Of a stretch of DNA of 64,000 nt, positions 46,410 through 55,169 are shown piece after piece. The stretch covers positions 124,001-188,000 of the forward strand of contig JAJFTO010000016.1 of assembly GCA_021372865.1 (NCBI GenBank), read 5' to 3'. The DNA is from Porphyromonadaceae bacterium. GTDB lineage: Bacteria > Bacteroidota > Bacteroidia > Bacteroidales > Dysgonomonadaceae. Under the pieces are notes generated by a model, which saw nothing but the letters and a program-made list of their open reading frames with translations, ran no database searches and had not been told where the DNA came from. The position numbers were made by a program, and so were the translations under genes. Position 1 is the first letter of the stretch; each line of letters starts with the position of its first letter.

Positions 46410-47894
46410 TCATTTATTCGTCCGAGGGTCTTCTTTTATTCCATTTTCAATGGACGCTGCAAAAAAAGCATCCACCTTTTTTATATTGGCAATATCTCTT
46501 GTATCATTGATGGTTACACGCAATCTGGAGGGAGATGTATTGCCGAACTGCAGAAGTCGTTTATATCCGATGGTAGTACCTTCCGTTAATTTAATCCATT
46601 TGTTGTCTATAAATCCTTCTACAATAAATTTTTCCACACGCTGTCCTTTACGGATATCTTCCTGCAGCATGACGGTATTGATCGTTTCGTCGGGTACTAC
46701 ATTGTATTCCCTCGATGTGCCGGAACGTGCCTTCCAGGGCATGTCACCGTCCACAAGTTTTCCTTTGTCAAATGTATTTTCGATGTAGTTTCCGAATTGT
46801 CGGAGACGTTCCACATCTGTTTCGTGTAGCCGGCCTCTGGTGTCAGGTGGTATATTGAGCAGAAGAACTGAATTCATACCCACGGATTGGAAATATATAT
46901 CCACAAGTTTGGCGAGTGTTTTCACCTGATGATCTTCTTCGGGATGATAGAACCACCCCGGTCGGATGGATACATCTACTTCCGAAGGGTACCAATGAAG
47001 GGTCTGCGACCGTTCAATGAGGTCGCGGCTGCCCAGATCGTCTGCCGTTGGGGTGATCTCAAGTCGTCTGTTTTCAATGGCTGTCGCTTCGTTGATGTCG
47101 GGTTGCAACGGTGTGACGCTCCACTCTGTTTCTCTTCCCAGCCCGCTTTCATTTCCCACCCAACGCACATCGTCACCCATGATGGCTTTCACTGCCTTCG
47201 GCTGCAGGCTGTCGATCACATGATAGAATCGTGCCCAGTCGTATTCCTGTACTTTTCCGTTTAGCCCTTCACCGTTGGCTCCGTCAAGCCATATCTCATG
47301 TACTTCGCCATAGTTGGTAAGCAATTCAGTGAGTTGTTCCACAAAAAAAGTATTGTATCGGGGCGAATCGCCATAGCTTTCTGCATTACGGTCCCACGGG
47401 GAAAGGTATATACCAAACTTCATGTCTTTCCTGTCGCATGCTTCTTTCACCGTTCTTACTACGTCTCCCTGCCCGTTACGCCAGGGTGAGGAGGCTACCG
47501 AATGCGTGGTGGTACGGGTAGGCCACAGGCAAAAACCATCGTGGTGCTTGGCTGTGAGAAGAATCATTTTAAATCCGGCTTCCTGCAAAGTGGAGACCCA
47601 CTGATCGGCGTCGAAGTCGGTGGGGTTAAACAGGGCTGGATTCTCTGAACCGTCGCCCCACTCACGACCTGTAAAGGTATTCATGCCAAAATGAATAAAT
47701 GCGGTGAGCTCCTGTTGCTGCCATTCATATTGTTGTTGTGTGGGCACCACATATGCGGCCAGTTTTACCTTCTGATCGGAAGTCAAAATCTCAGGGTAAG
47801 TCAGTTTTTTCTCAAAGTAAGTATTGGCCCGCTGGTTACATGCCGAGAGAAGCAACAAAAAAACGCACAATCCTGAAATGATTATTTTTTTCAT
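46410..47894 (-). CDS. Alpha-L-fucosidase, GH29, lipoprotein
   Basis: 494 residues from the Met at 47894 (MKKIIISGLCVFLLLLSAC, lipobox Cys19); a longer frame lacks family support. GH29 hallmarks: FIHFGMNTFTGREWG, ILLTAKHHDGFCLWPT, GIYLSPWDRN and the nucleophile Asp in EIWLDGANGEG. A C-terminal beta-sandwich follows. Releases L-fucose from glycans at the cell surface or periplasm. Only DUF3256 and a tRNA share its operon; no fucose pathway genes are near. Confidence 0.93.
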   Translation of the reverse strand: MKKIIISGLCVFLLLLSACNQRANTYFEKKLTYPEILTSDQKVKLAAYVVPTQQQYEWQQQELTAFIHFGMNTFTGREWGDGSENPALFNPTDFDADQWVSTLQEAGFKMILLTAKHHDGFCLWPTRTTTHSVASSPWRNGQGDVVRTVKEACDRKDMKFGIYLSPWDRNAESYGDSPRYNTFFVEQLTELLTNYGEVHEIWLDGANGEGLNGKVQEYDWARFYHVIDSLQPKAVKAIMGDDVRWVGNESGLGRETEWSVTPLQPDINEATAIENRRLEITPTADDLGSRDLIERSQTLHWYPSEVDVSIRPGWFYHPEEDHQVKTLAKLVDIYFQSVGMNSVLLLNIPPDTRGRLHETDVERLRQFGNYIENTFDKGKLVDGDMPWKARSGTSREYNVVPDETINTVMLQEDIRKGQRVEKFIVEGFIDNKWIKLTEGTTIGYKRLLQFGNTSPSRLRVTINDTRDIANIKKVDAFFAASIENGIKEDPRTNK

Positions 47895-47963
47895 AAGCGA
47901 CAGATTGAATAATGGCAGAAAATGCCGAAGCCTTTTAACTGAAAAGTGACGGGGCTTCGATGG

Positions 47964-47993
47964 CAAAGTTAAGGTTTTTCAAACAATATCAAA
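47964..47993 (-). promoter_or_regulatory. Fucosidase promoter
   Basis: Minus strand TTTG (47993-47990), 18 bp, TAACTTTG (47971-47964), 70 bp before the ATG. It partly overlaps the A run of the neighbouring terminator. Confidence 0.55.
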
Positions 47994-47994
47994 A

Positions 47995-48019
47995 AAAAAG
48001 CCACCCTTTTGGGTGGCTT
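47995..48019 (-). terminator. Terminator of the Ala-rich lipoprotein gene
   Basis: GCCACCC pairs with GGGTGGC (48000-48017) over TTTT, followed in the minus direction by a run of nine T. Confidence 0.88.
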
Positions 48020-48040
48020 CCTTTATCTGTTTCCAACTCC

Positions 48041-48274
48041 TTATTTAACGGGAGCTGCTTCTGCAGCGGCCTGATTCAAAGTGTCGGCAGCAGCAGCTTC
48101 AGCAGCAGCGATGGCAGCCTGAATGCTGTCAGCCTGTACTTTAGCAATGCTGTCTAATCTGGCTACTTCAGCAAGACTGTCCTGAAGAGCTTTTTCTGCT
48201 TTCATCTGTGCGTTGTTGCATGAAACGAATCCCAATGTTGCTACAGTAGCAACCAGTAATAATACTTTTTTCAT
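48041..48274 (-). CDS. Small Ala-rich helical lipoprotein
   Basis: 77 residues. Lipobox GFVSC (Cys19), then one continuous charged helix (KAEKALQDSLAEVARLDSIA) that runs into an Ala-rich tail and ends in ...APVK. Size, helix and terminal lysine recall Braun's lipoprotein, which is tied to peptidoglycan through its last lysine; sequence identity to it is not evident. The gene has its own -7 box (TAACTTTG, 48356-48349) and a strong terminator, as expected for an abundant envelope protein. Function unknown. Confidence 0.82.
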   Translation of the reverse strand: MKKVLLLVATVATLGFVSCNNAQMKAEKALQDSLAEVARLDSIAKVQADSIQAAIAAAEAAAADTLNQAAAEAAPVK

Positions 48275-48348
48275 TCTTAAAAATTTTAAACGATAAATAA
48301 TTTATTTCAATAATTGGTGCCTTTTTTCCTTCAATGAATAATCGTCAC

Positions 48349-48356
48349 CAAAGTTA
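48349..48356 (-). promoter_or_regulatory. -7 box of the Ala-rich lipoprotein gene
   Basis: Minus-strand TAACTTTG, 74 bp before the ATG. The rest of 48275-48555 is AT-rich and shows no gene. Confidence 0.5.
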
Positions 48357-48555
48357 CCTTTACTCATTTGCTTATAGAAAATGTTCTTCTCTAAAAACGA
48401 TGCAAAATTATATCAAAAATATGTTCTACAACATCTAGTATCGAATATTTTATAGTTAAATGATGTTAAATGGTTGTCATTCTTGTAGATCACGAAGGAA
48501 AAAAGCCCAAATAGACCGATATTTGGGATTTTTAATAGAATAGCAGGGTAAAAAA

Positions 48556-50199
48556 TCAGTTATAAAGAAAGCGTTTGATGCTTTTTTTAGGCGTTTTCTC
48601 AAATTCTGTATCGACAATTTCAATTGCGGAAATTTTCTCATATTGTGCCACCGATTTGTTCAGGAGGTTTTTGTTCTCATTCATAATCTGTGTCAGTTTG
48701 TCCCGGCTCATTTGATTGCCCTCGACGGTAGTCATATCGGGATAAACCAGTGCCACAAGCTTGAAATCCCGTAACACCACCAGACTTTCGGCAACATAGG
48801 GAAGGTTGTTCAGTTTCGATTCAATCTCTTCGGGATAAATATTTTGACCGTTGGCCGTGAGAATCATGGTTTTGAGTCTCCCTTTAATAAACAGCCGCCG
48901 GTCCTTCATGATACCCGAATCGCCGGTCCTGAGCCATCCGTCATCAGTGAAAGCTGCGACTGTTGCTTCGGAATTCTTGTAATAACCTTTCATCACGTTT
49001 TCTCCACGAACTTGAATTTCACCGGGTATATTCTCCGGATTGGGGGAGTCGATGCGCGCTTCCATGATATCTTCCAGCACGGAACCGCACGAAGTGGGAA
49101 TAAAGTCACCGTGGTGGTCGTAGGAGATAAGCGGAGCACATTCAGTCATTCCGTATCCCACGGTAAAGGGGAATTTCATTTTATAAAAAAAAGCTTCTAC
49201 TTCTCCATTGAGCGCAGCACCGCCAATAATTACTTCCCGGAAGTTTCCGCCGAGCGATTTCACAAGTGATTTTTTTATTTTCTCCAATATCAAACGGTTG
49301 ATACCCGGGATTCCCAGAAGTAGTTTCACAATGGGTTTACTGATCACCGGAAGAATTTTCTTTTTGTATATTTTTTCAAATATGAGCGGGACAGTGATGA
49401 TCAGTTCGGGTTTCACTTCCTGTAGGGCCTTGATTAGGTTTTGCGGCGAGGGGATTACTCCCAGCAGGGTGATATGTACGCCGACGGAGAGTGCGTAGAG
49501 AAAGTCGAACGCACAGCCGTAGACGTGAGCCATCGGCAAAAAGGCCAGTATTCTTTCTCCTGTAAAAAGCAGTCGAAGCCTGTCGGCATAGGTTACATTT
49601 CCTGCAAAATTATTTGCTGTGATCATAACTCCCTTGCTGAATCCGGTGGTTCCCGAGGTGTAATTGAGGCAGACCACTTCCTCGTTGTGTACTTCTGCAT
49701 ATTTGATATCTTCCTTGGTGAAACCGTCCGGATAGCGTTGGTTGAAGATTTCTTCAATGGATTTTATCTTGGCTGTAGTTGCCTCATCACCCTTCAGGAG
49801 GGCGAATCCAGGTATTTCAAACACGGGAACGGAGATCTGCTCTTCCTGTAGTTTTTGCCACACGGAATGATTGACGAATACCAGTTTTGAATCGGAATGC
49901 CGGATGATATGTCCAATGCTGTCGGGATTAAATTCATGCAGGATGGGAACGATCACTGCGCCGTAGGTGATGGTAGCCATAAACAGTATAGACCAGGAGG
50001 AATGGTTTTTACCTACCAGTGAGATTTTTTCTCCTTTTTTGATTTCCAATGCAGAGAAAAGCATATGAAGCTTTGCTATCTCCCGTGCCAGTTCTCCGTA
50101 AGTATAGGAGTTTGCTTCGTTATAGTCGGTCAATGCGGTCAGTTCCCAGTTATTTTTGAAACTTTCCTCATATAATTTGACAAAATTCTGTTGAATCAT
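48556..50199 (-). CDS. Long-chain acyl-CoA synthetase (AMP-binding family)
   Basis: 547 residues from the Met at 50199 (MIQQNFVKLYEESFKNNW); the frame runs 58 codons further up, across the promoter, and is not part of the gene. Motifs: the AMP loop LNYTSGTTGFSKGVMIT, YGMTECAPLISY, and WLRTGDSGIMKDRRLFIKGR with a C-terminal lysine motif near ETPKKSIKRF. Activates fatty acids to acyl-CoA. Transcribed alone, divergent from mtaB. Chain length preference cannot be read. Confidence 0.92.
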   Translation of the reverse strand: MIQQNFVKLYEESFKNNWELTALTDYNEANSYTYGELAREIAKLHMLFSALEIKKGEKISLVGKNHSSWSILFMATITYGAVIVPILHEFNPDSIGHIIRHSDSKLVFVNHSVWQKLQEEQISVPVFEIPGFALLKGDEATTAKIKSIEEIFNQRYPDGFTKEDIKYAEVHNEEVVCLNYTSGTTGFSKGVMITANNFAGNVTYADRLRLLFTGERILAFLPMAHVYGCAFDFLYALSVGVHITLLGVIPSPQNLIKALQEVKPELIITVPLIFEKIYKKKILPVISKPIVKLLLGIPGINRLILEKIKKSLVKSLGGNFREVIIGGAALNGEVEAFFYKMKFPFTVGYGMTECAPLISYDHHGDFIPTSCGSVLEDIMEARIDSPNPENIPGEIQVRGENVMKGYYKNSEATVAAFTDDGWLRTGDSGIMKDRRLFIKGRLKTMILTANGQNIYPEEIESKLNNLPYVAESLVVLRDFKLVALVYPDMTTVEGNQMSRDKLTQIMNENKNLLNKSVAQYEKISAIEIVDTEFEKTPKKSIKRFLYN

Positions 50200-50225
50200 A
50201 AATGCACAATAATGCTTGTTTTGTG

Positions 50226-50256
50226 CAAAAATACTATCTAAAAGTCGAATCCCAAA
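50226..50256 (-). promoter_or_regulatory. Acyl-CoA synthetase promoter
   Basis: Minus strand TTTG (50256-50253), 19 bp, TATTTTTG (50233-50226); both boxes and spacing fit the consensus. Expected start about 20 nt before the ATG at 50199. Confidence 0.65.
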
Positions 50257-50279
50257 GAAAACATGACAATAAATGGCGG

Positions 50280-50295
50280 TATTTTTGTATTTTTG
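50280..50295 (+). promoter_or_regulatory. Two adjacent -7 boxes before mtaB
   Basis: TATTTTTG occurs at 50280-50287 and again at 50288-50295; either may serve mtaB (ATG 50378). No -33 box stands out. Confidence 0.45.
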
Positions 50296-50377
50296 CACCC
50301 CTGTACTAATAATTATTTTCAGATGTGCTGCCGATGGTTTTATCACAGCAGAATTCCGGTTAGACACAATCAATTGT

Positions 50378-51691
50378 ATGATAGATCAATCTGTTTTTCA
50401 AAATAAAACCGCGAGCTACTTTACACTGGGCTGCAAGCTTAACTTCGCGGAAACATCTGCCATAGGCCGTCAACTGTTACAGGCGGGCGTGACCCGCGCA
50501 AGAAGGGGACAAAAGGCCGATATTTGTGTAATCAACACCTGTTCGGTGACGGAACTGGCCGACAAGAAAGGACGTCAGGCCATCCGGAAAGTAATTCAGG
50601 AGAATCCTTCCGCCTTTGTGGTGGTGACCGGTTGTTATGCACAGCTGAAACCGGAAGATATTGCAGCCATTGACGGGGTGGACCTGGTTTTGGGCGCGGA
50701 ACAGAAACTCGATGTGGTAAAATATCTTGATGACCTGCAAAAAAAAGATCAAAGCGAAGTGGTTACCTCCAAAACAAATCGCATTAAATCGTTTGTTCCT
50801 TCTGTTTCGGCCGACGACCGGACCCGTTATTTCCTGAAGGTGCAGGATGGCTGCGATTATTTCTGTTCTTTTTGTACCATCCCCTTTGCAAGAGGCAGAA
50901 GCCGCAACGGTTCCATTGCCGATCTGGTCGGACAGGCGCGACAGGTAGTGGAAGAAGGAGGAAAGGAGATCGTACTCACAGGGGTCAACATCGGCGATTT
51001 CGGACACACCACAAAAGAAAACTTTTTTGACCTTCTGAAGGCACTCGATGAAGTGGAGGGTGTGGAGCGGTATCGTATCTCATCCATTGAACCGAATCTG
51101 CTGACGGACGACATCATTGATTTTGTGGCTTCCTCCCGTCGTTTTGTTCCCCACTTTCATATGCCATTGCAGGCAGGAAACGACGCTGTCTTGAGACTGA
51201 TGAAACGGAAGTACGATACGGCACTCTTCCGGCATAAGGTGGAAAAAATAAAAAAAATCCTTCCCCATGCATTCATAGGTGTGGATGTGATTGTGGGTGT
51301 CCGCGGTGAAACAGATGCTTACTTTGAGGAGAGCGAGGCTTTTATACGTTCACTCGATTTTTCGCAACTGCATGTCTTTACTTATTCGGAGCGTCCCGGT
51401 ACACAGGCGCTGCAAATTGATTACGTGGTGGATCCGAAAACGAAACATGTCCGCAGCAAAACACTGCTCGATCTTTCTGATGAGAAGCTGTATCAATTTT
51501 ATGAATCACAAAAGGGAACGCGAAGAAAAGTACTGTTCGAACATACAAAACGGGGCCAAAAAATGCACGGGTTTACCGAAAATTATGTAAAATTGTATGC
51601 CGATTACGATTCCCGCTTTGTGAACCGGATTCTGGATGTGGAGATAGGTGCATACGACGGGCAGGAGATGGCAATGGAAGCACTGTTTTGA
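50378..51691 (+). CDS. mtaB: tRNA ms2t6A37 methylthiotransferase MtaB
   Basis: 437 residues from the ATG at 50378 (MIDQSVFQNKTASYFTLGCKLN); 35 upstream codons are open but start before the promoter boxes. The N-terminal cluster cysteines are 19, 55 and 86; the radical-SAM cluster CxxxCxxC is 159/163/166 (DGCDYFCSFCTIPFARGRSRN). A TRAM domain closes the protein. Adds a methylthio group to t6A37 of ANN-decoding tRNAs. The GCKLN opening separates it from MiaB and RimO. Confidence 0.93.
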   Translation: MIDQSVFQNKTASYFTLGCKLNFAETSAIGRQLLQAGVTRARRGQKADICVINTCSVTELADKKGRQAIRKVIQENPSAFVVVTGCYAQLKPEDIAAIDGVDLVLGAEQKLDVVKYLDDLQKKDQSEVVTSKTNRIKSFVPSVSADDRTRYFLKVQDGCDYFCSFCTIPFARGRSRNGSIADLVGQARQVVEEGGKEIVLTGVNIGDFGHTTKENFFDLLKALDEVEGVERYRISSIEPNLLTDDIIDFVASSRRFVPHFHMPLQAGNDAVLRLMKRKYDTALFRHKVEKIKKILPHAFIGVDVIVGVRGETDAYFEESEAFIRSLDFSQLHVFTYSERPGTQALQIDYVVDPKTKHVRSKTLLDLSDEKLYQFYESQKGTRRKVLFEHTKRGQKMHGFTENYVKLYADYDSRFVNRILDVEIGAYDGQEMAMEALF

Positions 51692-51756
51692 CAGAAGCAG
51701 ATCACGGAAGTAAATGAATCCGGGTACAAAAAATATGACAATGAAAGTGATACAGG

Positions 51757-52671
51757 ATGGATGCGGAAGAGAGTAAAAAGGGGATAGGTTATTCTTTGTT
51801 GTACATTGTGACATATCTCCACGCGTTGCTTCCGTTTTCGGTGCTTTATATGCTCTCGGATATCCTTTTTTTTGGGATTTATTACCTTGCACGCTACCGA
51901 AGGAAGCTGGTGCGACGGAATTTAAAAAATGCCTTTCCCGAAAAATCTCCAAAACAGATTGTGACCCTGGAAAGGATGTTTTACCATCACCTTTGCGATT
52001 ATTTTGTGGAGACAATCAAAACACTTCGTCTCTCCGACAAAGAAGTGAGCAAACGACTGGAATTTGAAAATCCAGAAATCTTCAACCGGCTCACTGCCGA
52101 CGGGAAATCCTGCATACTCAGCTTGGGTCACTACGGCAACTGGGAATGGGTGCCCTCCATTGTGATGCACTTCCAGCCGGGAATAAAGCAGGGACTTGTG
52201 TATAAAACACTGCACAACAAAGCATTCGACAAACTTTTCTTGAAGATTCGAAGCCGATTTAACAGCACACCCATTGAGCAGGTGAGCGTCTATCGACAAA
52301 TGATCAAATTGCGGCAGGCAGGAGAGCGAATGGTGGTGGGATTTCTTGCCGATCAACGCCCGTCCAGAAACAATGATCAGTACTGGACTACTTTTCTCAA
52401 TCAGGATACGCTTGTGCAAACGGGAATGGAGAAAATTGCCAGGCGTGTGGGGTGTGCAGTGGTTTATCTCGACATAATAAAAGTAAAACGGGGACATTAC
52501 GTGGGTAAATTTTTTGTAATCTCTCCCGATGCTTCCCAGGAACCCGACTTTGTCATCATGGAGCGCTATATGCGGAAACTGGAGGAGACCATATTGAGGG
52601 ATCCGGGCTGTTACCTCTGGTCGCACAACCGCTGGAAATTCAAAAGAAAGGAGTCACCCAGTAAAATATGA
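51757..52671 (+). CDS. Lipid A acyltransferase (LpxL/HtrB family)
   Basis: 304 residues. One N-terminal membrane helix (about 11-45), then the acyltransferase motif HX4E in LSLGHYGNWEW near residue 126, and VVGFLADQRPSRNNDQYW in place of the usual second block. It adds a secondary acyl chain to lipid A at the inner membrane. Overlaps the next glycosyltransferase gene by 4 bp, placing both in envelope synthesis. The preceding mtaB is 65 bp upstream. Confidence 0.9.
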   Translation: MDAEESKKGIGYSLLYIVTYLHALLPFSVLYMLSDILFFGIYYLARYRRKLVRRNLKNAFPEKSPKQIVTLERMFYHHLCDYFVETIKTLRLSDKEVSKRLEFENPEIFNRLTADGKSCILSLGHYGNWEWVPSIVMHFQPGIKQGLVYKTLHNKAFDKLFLKIRSRFNSTPIEQVSVYRQMIKLRQAGERMVVGFLADQRPSRNNDQYWTTFLNQDTLVQTGMEKIARRVGCAVVYLDIIKVKRGHYVGKFFVISPDASQEPDFVIMERYMRKLEETILRDPGCYLWSHNRWKFKRKESPSKI

Positions 52672-53690
52672 AAACATCTGTCATTATATTAAACTGGAAC
52701 GGGAAAAAGCTGTTGTCACAATTTCTCCCTTCTGTACTGAAGTACTCAATCAGCAGCGAGTGTCGTGTGTTTGTGGCCGACAACTGTTCTACCGACGACT
52801 CGGTAGCGTTTCTGCACACAAACTATCCCGATTTGCCGCTTATCATCCTAGATAAAAACTACGGATTTGCCGAAGGGTATAACAAAGCCATACAGCAGGT
52901 GGATTCAGAGTACGTGGTATTGTTGAATTCCGATGTGGAGACGACTGAAAACTGGCTCGATCCCCTGATTCATTATATGGATGCCCATCCCGAAGTGGCG
53001 GCAGTACAACCCAGGATACGTGCTTATAACAATAAAAAACAGTTTGAATATGCCGGTGCTGCGGGCGGTTTTATCGACCGTTACGGATATCCTTTTTGCA
53101 GGGGACGTATACTGGATGCGGTGGAGGAAGACCGGGGGCAGTATGATGCGGCGATCCCTGTATTCTGGGCCACAGGCGCCTGTCTCTGTATCCGCAGAAA
53201 AGAATACAGGGATGTGGGAGGGCTCGATGCCCGCTTTTTTGCCCACATGGAAGAAATCGATCTCTGCTGGCGCTTGCAGGCGAGGGGTAGGGTAGTAATG
53301 TGCCTGCCTGCATCGGTGGTGTATCACGTGGGAGGAGCTTCACTCAGCAAGGATAATCCGAAAAAAATGTATCTTAATTTTCGAAACAACCTGTTGATGA
53401 TCTATAAAAATGTTTCGAGATCCGATTATATCACAACCTTTTTTGTCCGATACCTGTTCGATTTTCTGGCATGGATGCATCTCCTGTTGAAAGGAGAATT
53501 TAAAAGTGCTCATGCCGTGGTGGATGCCTATCGGGATTTTCTGAAAATTCGCCATTCATATAAAGTTGTTCGGCGGGAAAATCTGAGTAAGACGAGCGTG
53601 CAAAAGATTGCTACCCAATACCGAAGAAGTATATTGCTACAGTTTTATCTGTATGGAAGAAAAACTTATCACTCGGTTTACTCGAAGTGA
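52668..53690 (+). CDS. Glycosyltransferase family 2
   Basis: 340 residues. GT2 fold with SVIILNWNGKKLL, VFVADNCSTDDSV, the DxD-like VVLLNSDVET and FWATGACLCIRRKEYRDVGGLDARFFAHMEEIDLCWRLQ. A hydrophobic patch near 245-265 may lie on the membrane. This rhamnosyltransferase-like subgroup adds sugars to surface polysaccharide. Coupled to the acyltransferase gene; its 3' end overlaps the convergent porT gene by 13 bp. Confidence 0.9.
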   Translation: MKTSVIILNWNGKKLLSQFLPSVLKYSISSECRVFVADNCSTDDSVAFLHTNYPDLPLIILDKNYGFAEGYNKAIQQVDSEYVVLLNSDVETTENWLDPLIHYMDAHPEVAAVQPRIRAYNNKKQFEYAGAAGGFIDRYGYPFCRGRILDAVEEDRGQYDAAIPVFWATGACLCIRRKEYRDVGGLDARFFAHMEEIDLCWRLQARGRVVMCLPASVVYHVGGASLSKDNPKKMYLNFRNNLLMIYKNVSRSDYITTFFVRYLFDFLAWMHLLLKGEFKSAHAVVDAYRDFLKIRHSYKVVRRENLSKTSVQKIATQYRRSILLQFYLYGRKTYHSVYSK

Positions 53691-54385
53691 AAACTCAGGG
53701 TGATTAACCGTTGTGTGGCTTTCGACAGGGAACGGGCATATTTTTGTAGCGTTTCATCGGTAAGATCGGTCCGGTCCTTTTCAAGAATATCGATGAGTCC
53801 GAATCCAAATTTCAGTTCTGGTGTCAGGTTAAACAGGGGCAGATAAAAATCGCACCCTACACCCAGCTCAATCCCAAAATCATAAGGCTTCAGCAGTACC
53901 GCCTGCCTCTTTCGTGAACCCAATTCAATGCTGCCGTATCCGCCAAGCAAGAAGTAAGGTCTGTAGTTGTCGATCCGCCCGGTTGATATTTTCAGGTGGA
54001 GCGGTAGAGTGAGGTAGTTGTTCCGGATTTTTGTGTCATATTCCTCTCCCGATGTTTGCTCTCTGAAGACAAAATATTTCTCTCCCAGATAAAGTGTGGG
54101 AACTGTTCGCAGGTTCAGGTAACGGTTCAGGTACATATCGGCGATCATCCCGACCGAAAACCCCGGCGTGTAGTACGGTATTTCGGAAAACCAAACCTCG
54201 CCGTTATCGTTTAGGTAACCCGACTGGGTAAGGATCAGGTCCTGGGTATGCAACCCCAGCGTAAAGCCCAGATGGAACAAACGCTGATCGGCATAAGGCC
54301 TGTGCTGCAACTCCCGGTATTGACCAAAAGTGTACCCCGGGAAAAAAAACAGCAGCAAGCAGAAAAATATCGTTATTTTTTTCAT
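53678..54385 (-). CDS. porT: PorT-family outer-membrane beta-barrel protein (type IX secretion)
   Basis: 235 residues from the Met at 54385 (MKKITIFFCLLLFFFPGYTFGQ, signal peptide). The mature part alternates in barrel style and has the family stretches RPYADQRLFHLGFTLGLHTQDL, NNYLTLPLHLKI and FGIELGVGCDFYLPLFNLTPELKFGFG. PorT is needed for the Bacteroidota type IX secretion system. A GT2 gene next to porT is, as I recall, also found in Porphyromonas. No other T9SS gene is in the window. Confidence 0.82.
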   Translation of the reverse strand: MKKITIFFCLLLFFFPGYTFGQYRELQHRPYADQRLFHLGFTLGLHTQDLILTQSGYLNDNGEVWFSEIPYYTPGFSVGMIADMYLNRYLNLRTVPTLYLGEKYFVFREQTSGEEYDTKIRNNYLTLPLHLKISTGRIDNYRPYFLLGGYGSIELGSRKRQAVLLKPYDFGIELGVGCDFYLPLFNLTPELKFGFGLIDILEKDRTDLTDETLQKYARSLSKATQRLITLSFHFE

Positions 54386-54477
54386 CCCATAGTCAAACGT
54401 TTTTAAGTCTGTATTATTGTGTTTTTTCGTGGATAAAGATATTATAAAAACTTTTTTTTTATTCATGAAAATCTCAC

Positions 54478-54485
54478 TACCTTTG
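54478..54485 (+). promoter_or_regulatory. -7 box of the ferredoxin promoter
   Basis: TACCTTTG, 46 bp before the ferredoxin ATG; the T-rich stretch at 54452-54460 stands at the -33 position. Confidence 0.5.
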
Positions 54486-54531
54486 TTACACAATAACAAA
54501 CTATTTACAATAACTAATTTATTTCACTATT

Positions 54532-54699
54532 ATGGCTTACGTAATTAATGACACTTGCATTGCCTGTGGGACATGCATCGATGAATGTCCTGTTGATGCT
54601 ATATCAGAAGGTGATATTTATTCAATCGATCCTGAGGTTTGCACCGATTGTGGTGCTTGTGCAGATGTCTGTCCAACAGAATCAATCCATCCGGCATAA
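54532..54699 (+). CDS. 2[4Fe-4S] ferredoxin, clostridial type
   Basis: 55 residues (MAYVINDTCIACGTCIDECP...). Two CxxCxxCxxxCP motifs with Cys 9/12/15/19 and 37/40/43/47 bind two [4Fe-4S] clusters. It is a soluble low-potential electron carrier, expected to serve pyruvate or 2-oxoacid oxidoreductases and hydrogenase in anaerobic metabolism. It is a single-gene unit with its own -7 box and terminator, fitting high expression. It could also accept electrons from the EtfBA module, but that is inference. Confidence 0.96.
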   Translation: MAYVINDTCIACGTCIDECPVDAISEGDIYSIDPEVCTDCGACADVCPTESIHPA

Positions 54700-54720
54700 A
54701 ACACGGATATAAAAAAAGGA

Positions 54721-54752
54721 AAGGCCGGACACTTTGTGTCTGGCTTTTTCTT
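54721..54752 (+). terminator. Ferredoxin terminator
   Basis: AAGGCCGGACAC pairs, with two G-T pairs, with GTGTCTGGCTT over TTT and is followed by a T run. Confidence 0.85.
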
Positions 54753-54758
54753 TTTAAT

Positions 54759-55157
54759 CTAAGGAATAAATCCTATTGGGACATTTATTGCCCGGCTCCC
54801 CGATTCGTTGATGATTCTCAGGACTCCGAATACTGTTCCCTCGTAACCGGGTTCTACTTCGATGGCTTTCTCCAGTTTATAGGCTACCTCTATTTTTCCT
54901 TGTGCATCGGCTTTCACGTAATAGGATTTTAACTCCATCGCTTTCGGGAAAACAATGATCTTGTAATTTCCGTTGGGCAAACCGGTATTGGGTATTTGCG
55001 CTGTTGCGAAGTTCCCGTCCGTTTTCCGTACTTCCATTACACCGAAATAGGTCGTCTCCACCGGAACAGGATTCAGTGAATTCACATAATAATCGGTACA
55101 GGATATAAAACACGAAAGGATGGAAAAGAGAATCAGGATTTTATATAATGATTTCAT
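54759..55157 (-). CDS. Hypothetical lipoprotein
   Basis: 132 residues with lipobox CFISC (Cys20). The mature part is mostly beta-strand with alternating short motifs (TYFGVMEVRKTDG, NGNYKIIVFPKAMELKSYYV, KIEVAYKLEKAIEV) and looks like a small beta-sandwich. No family recognised. It starts 12 bp after the beta-barrel gene upstream, so the two probably act together at the outer membrane. Confidence 0.78.
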   Translation of the reverse strand: MKSLYKILILFSILSCFISCTDYYVNSLNPVPVETTYFGVMEVRKTDGNFATAQIPNTGLPNGNYKIIVFPKAMELKSYYVKADAQGKIEVAYKLEKAIEVEPGYEGTVFGVLRIINESGSRAINVPIGFIP

Positions 55158-55169
55158 AAGCAGGTTTTA

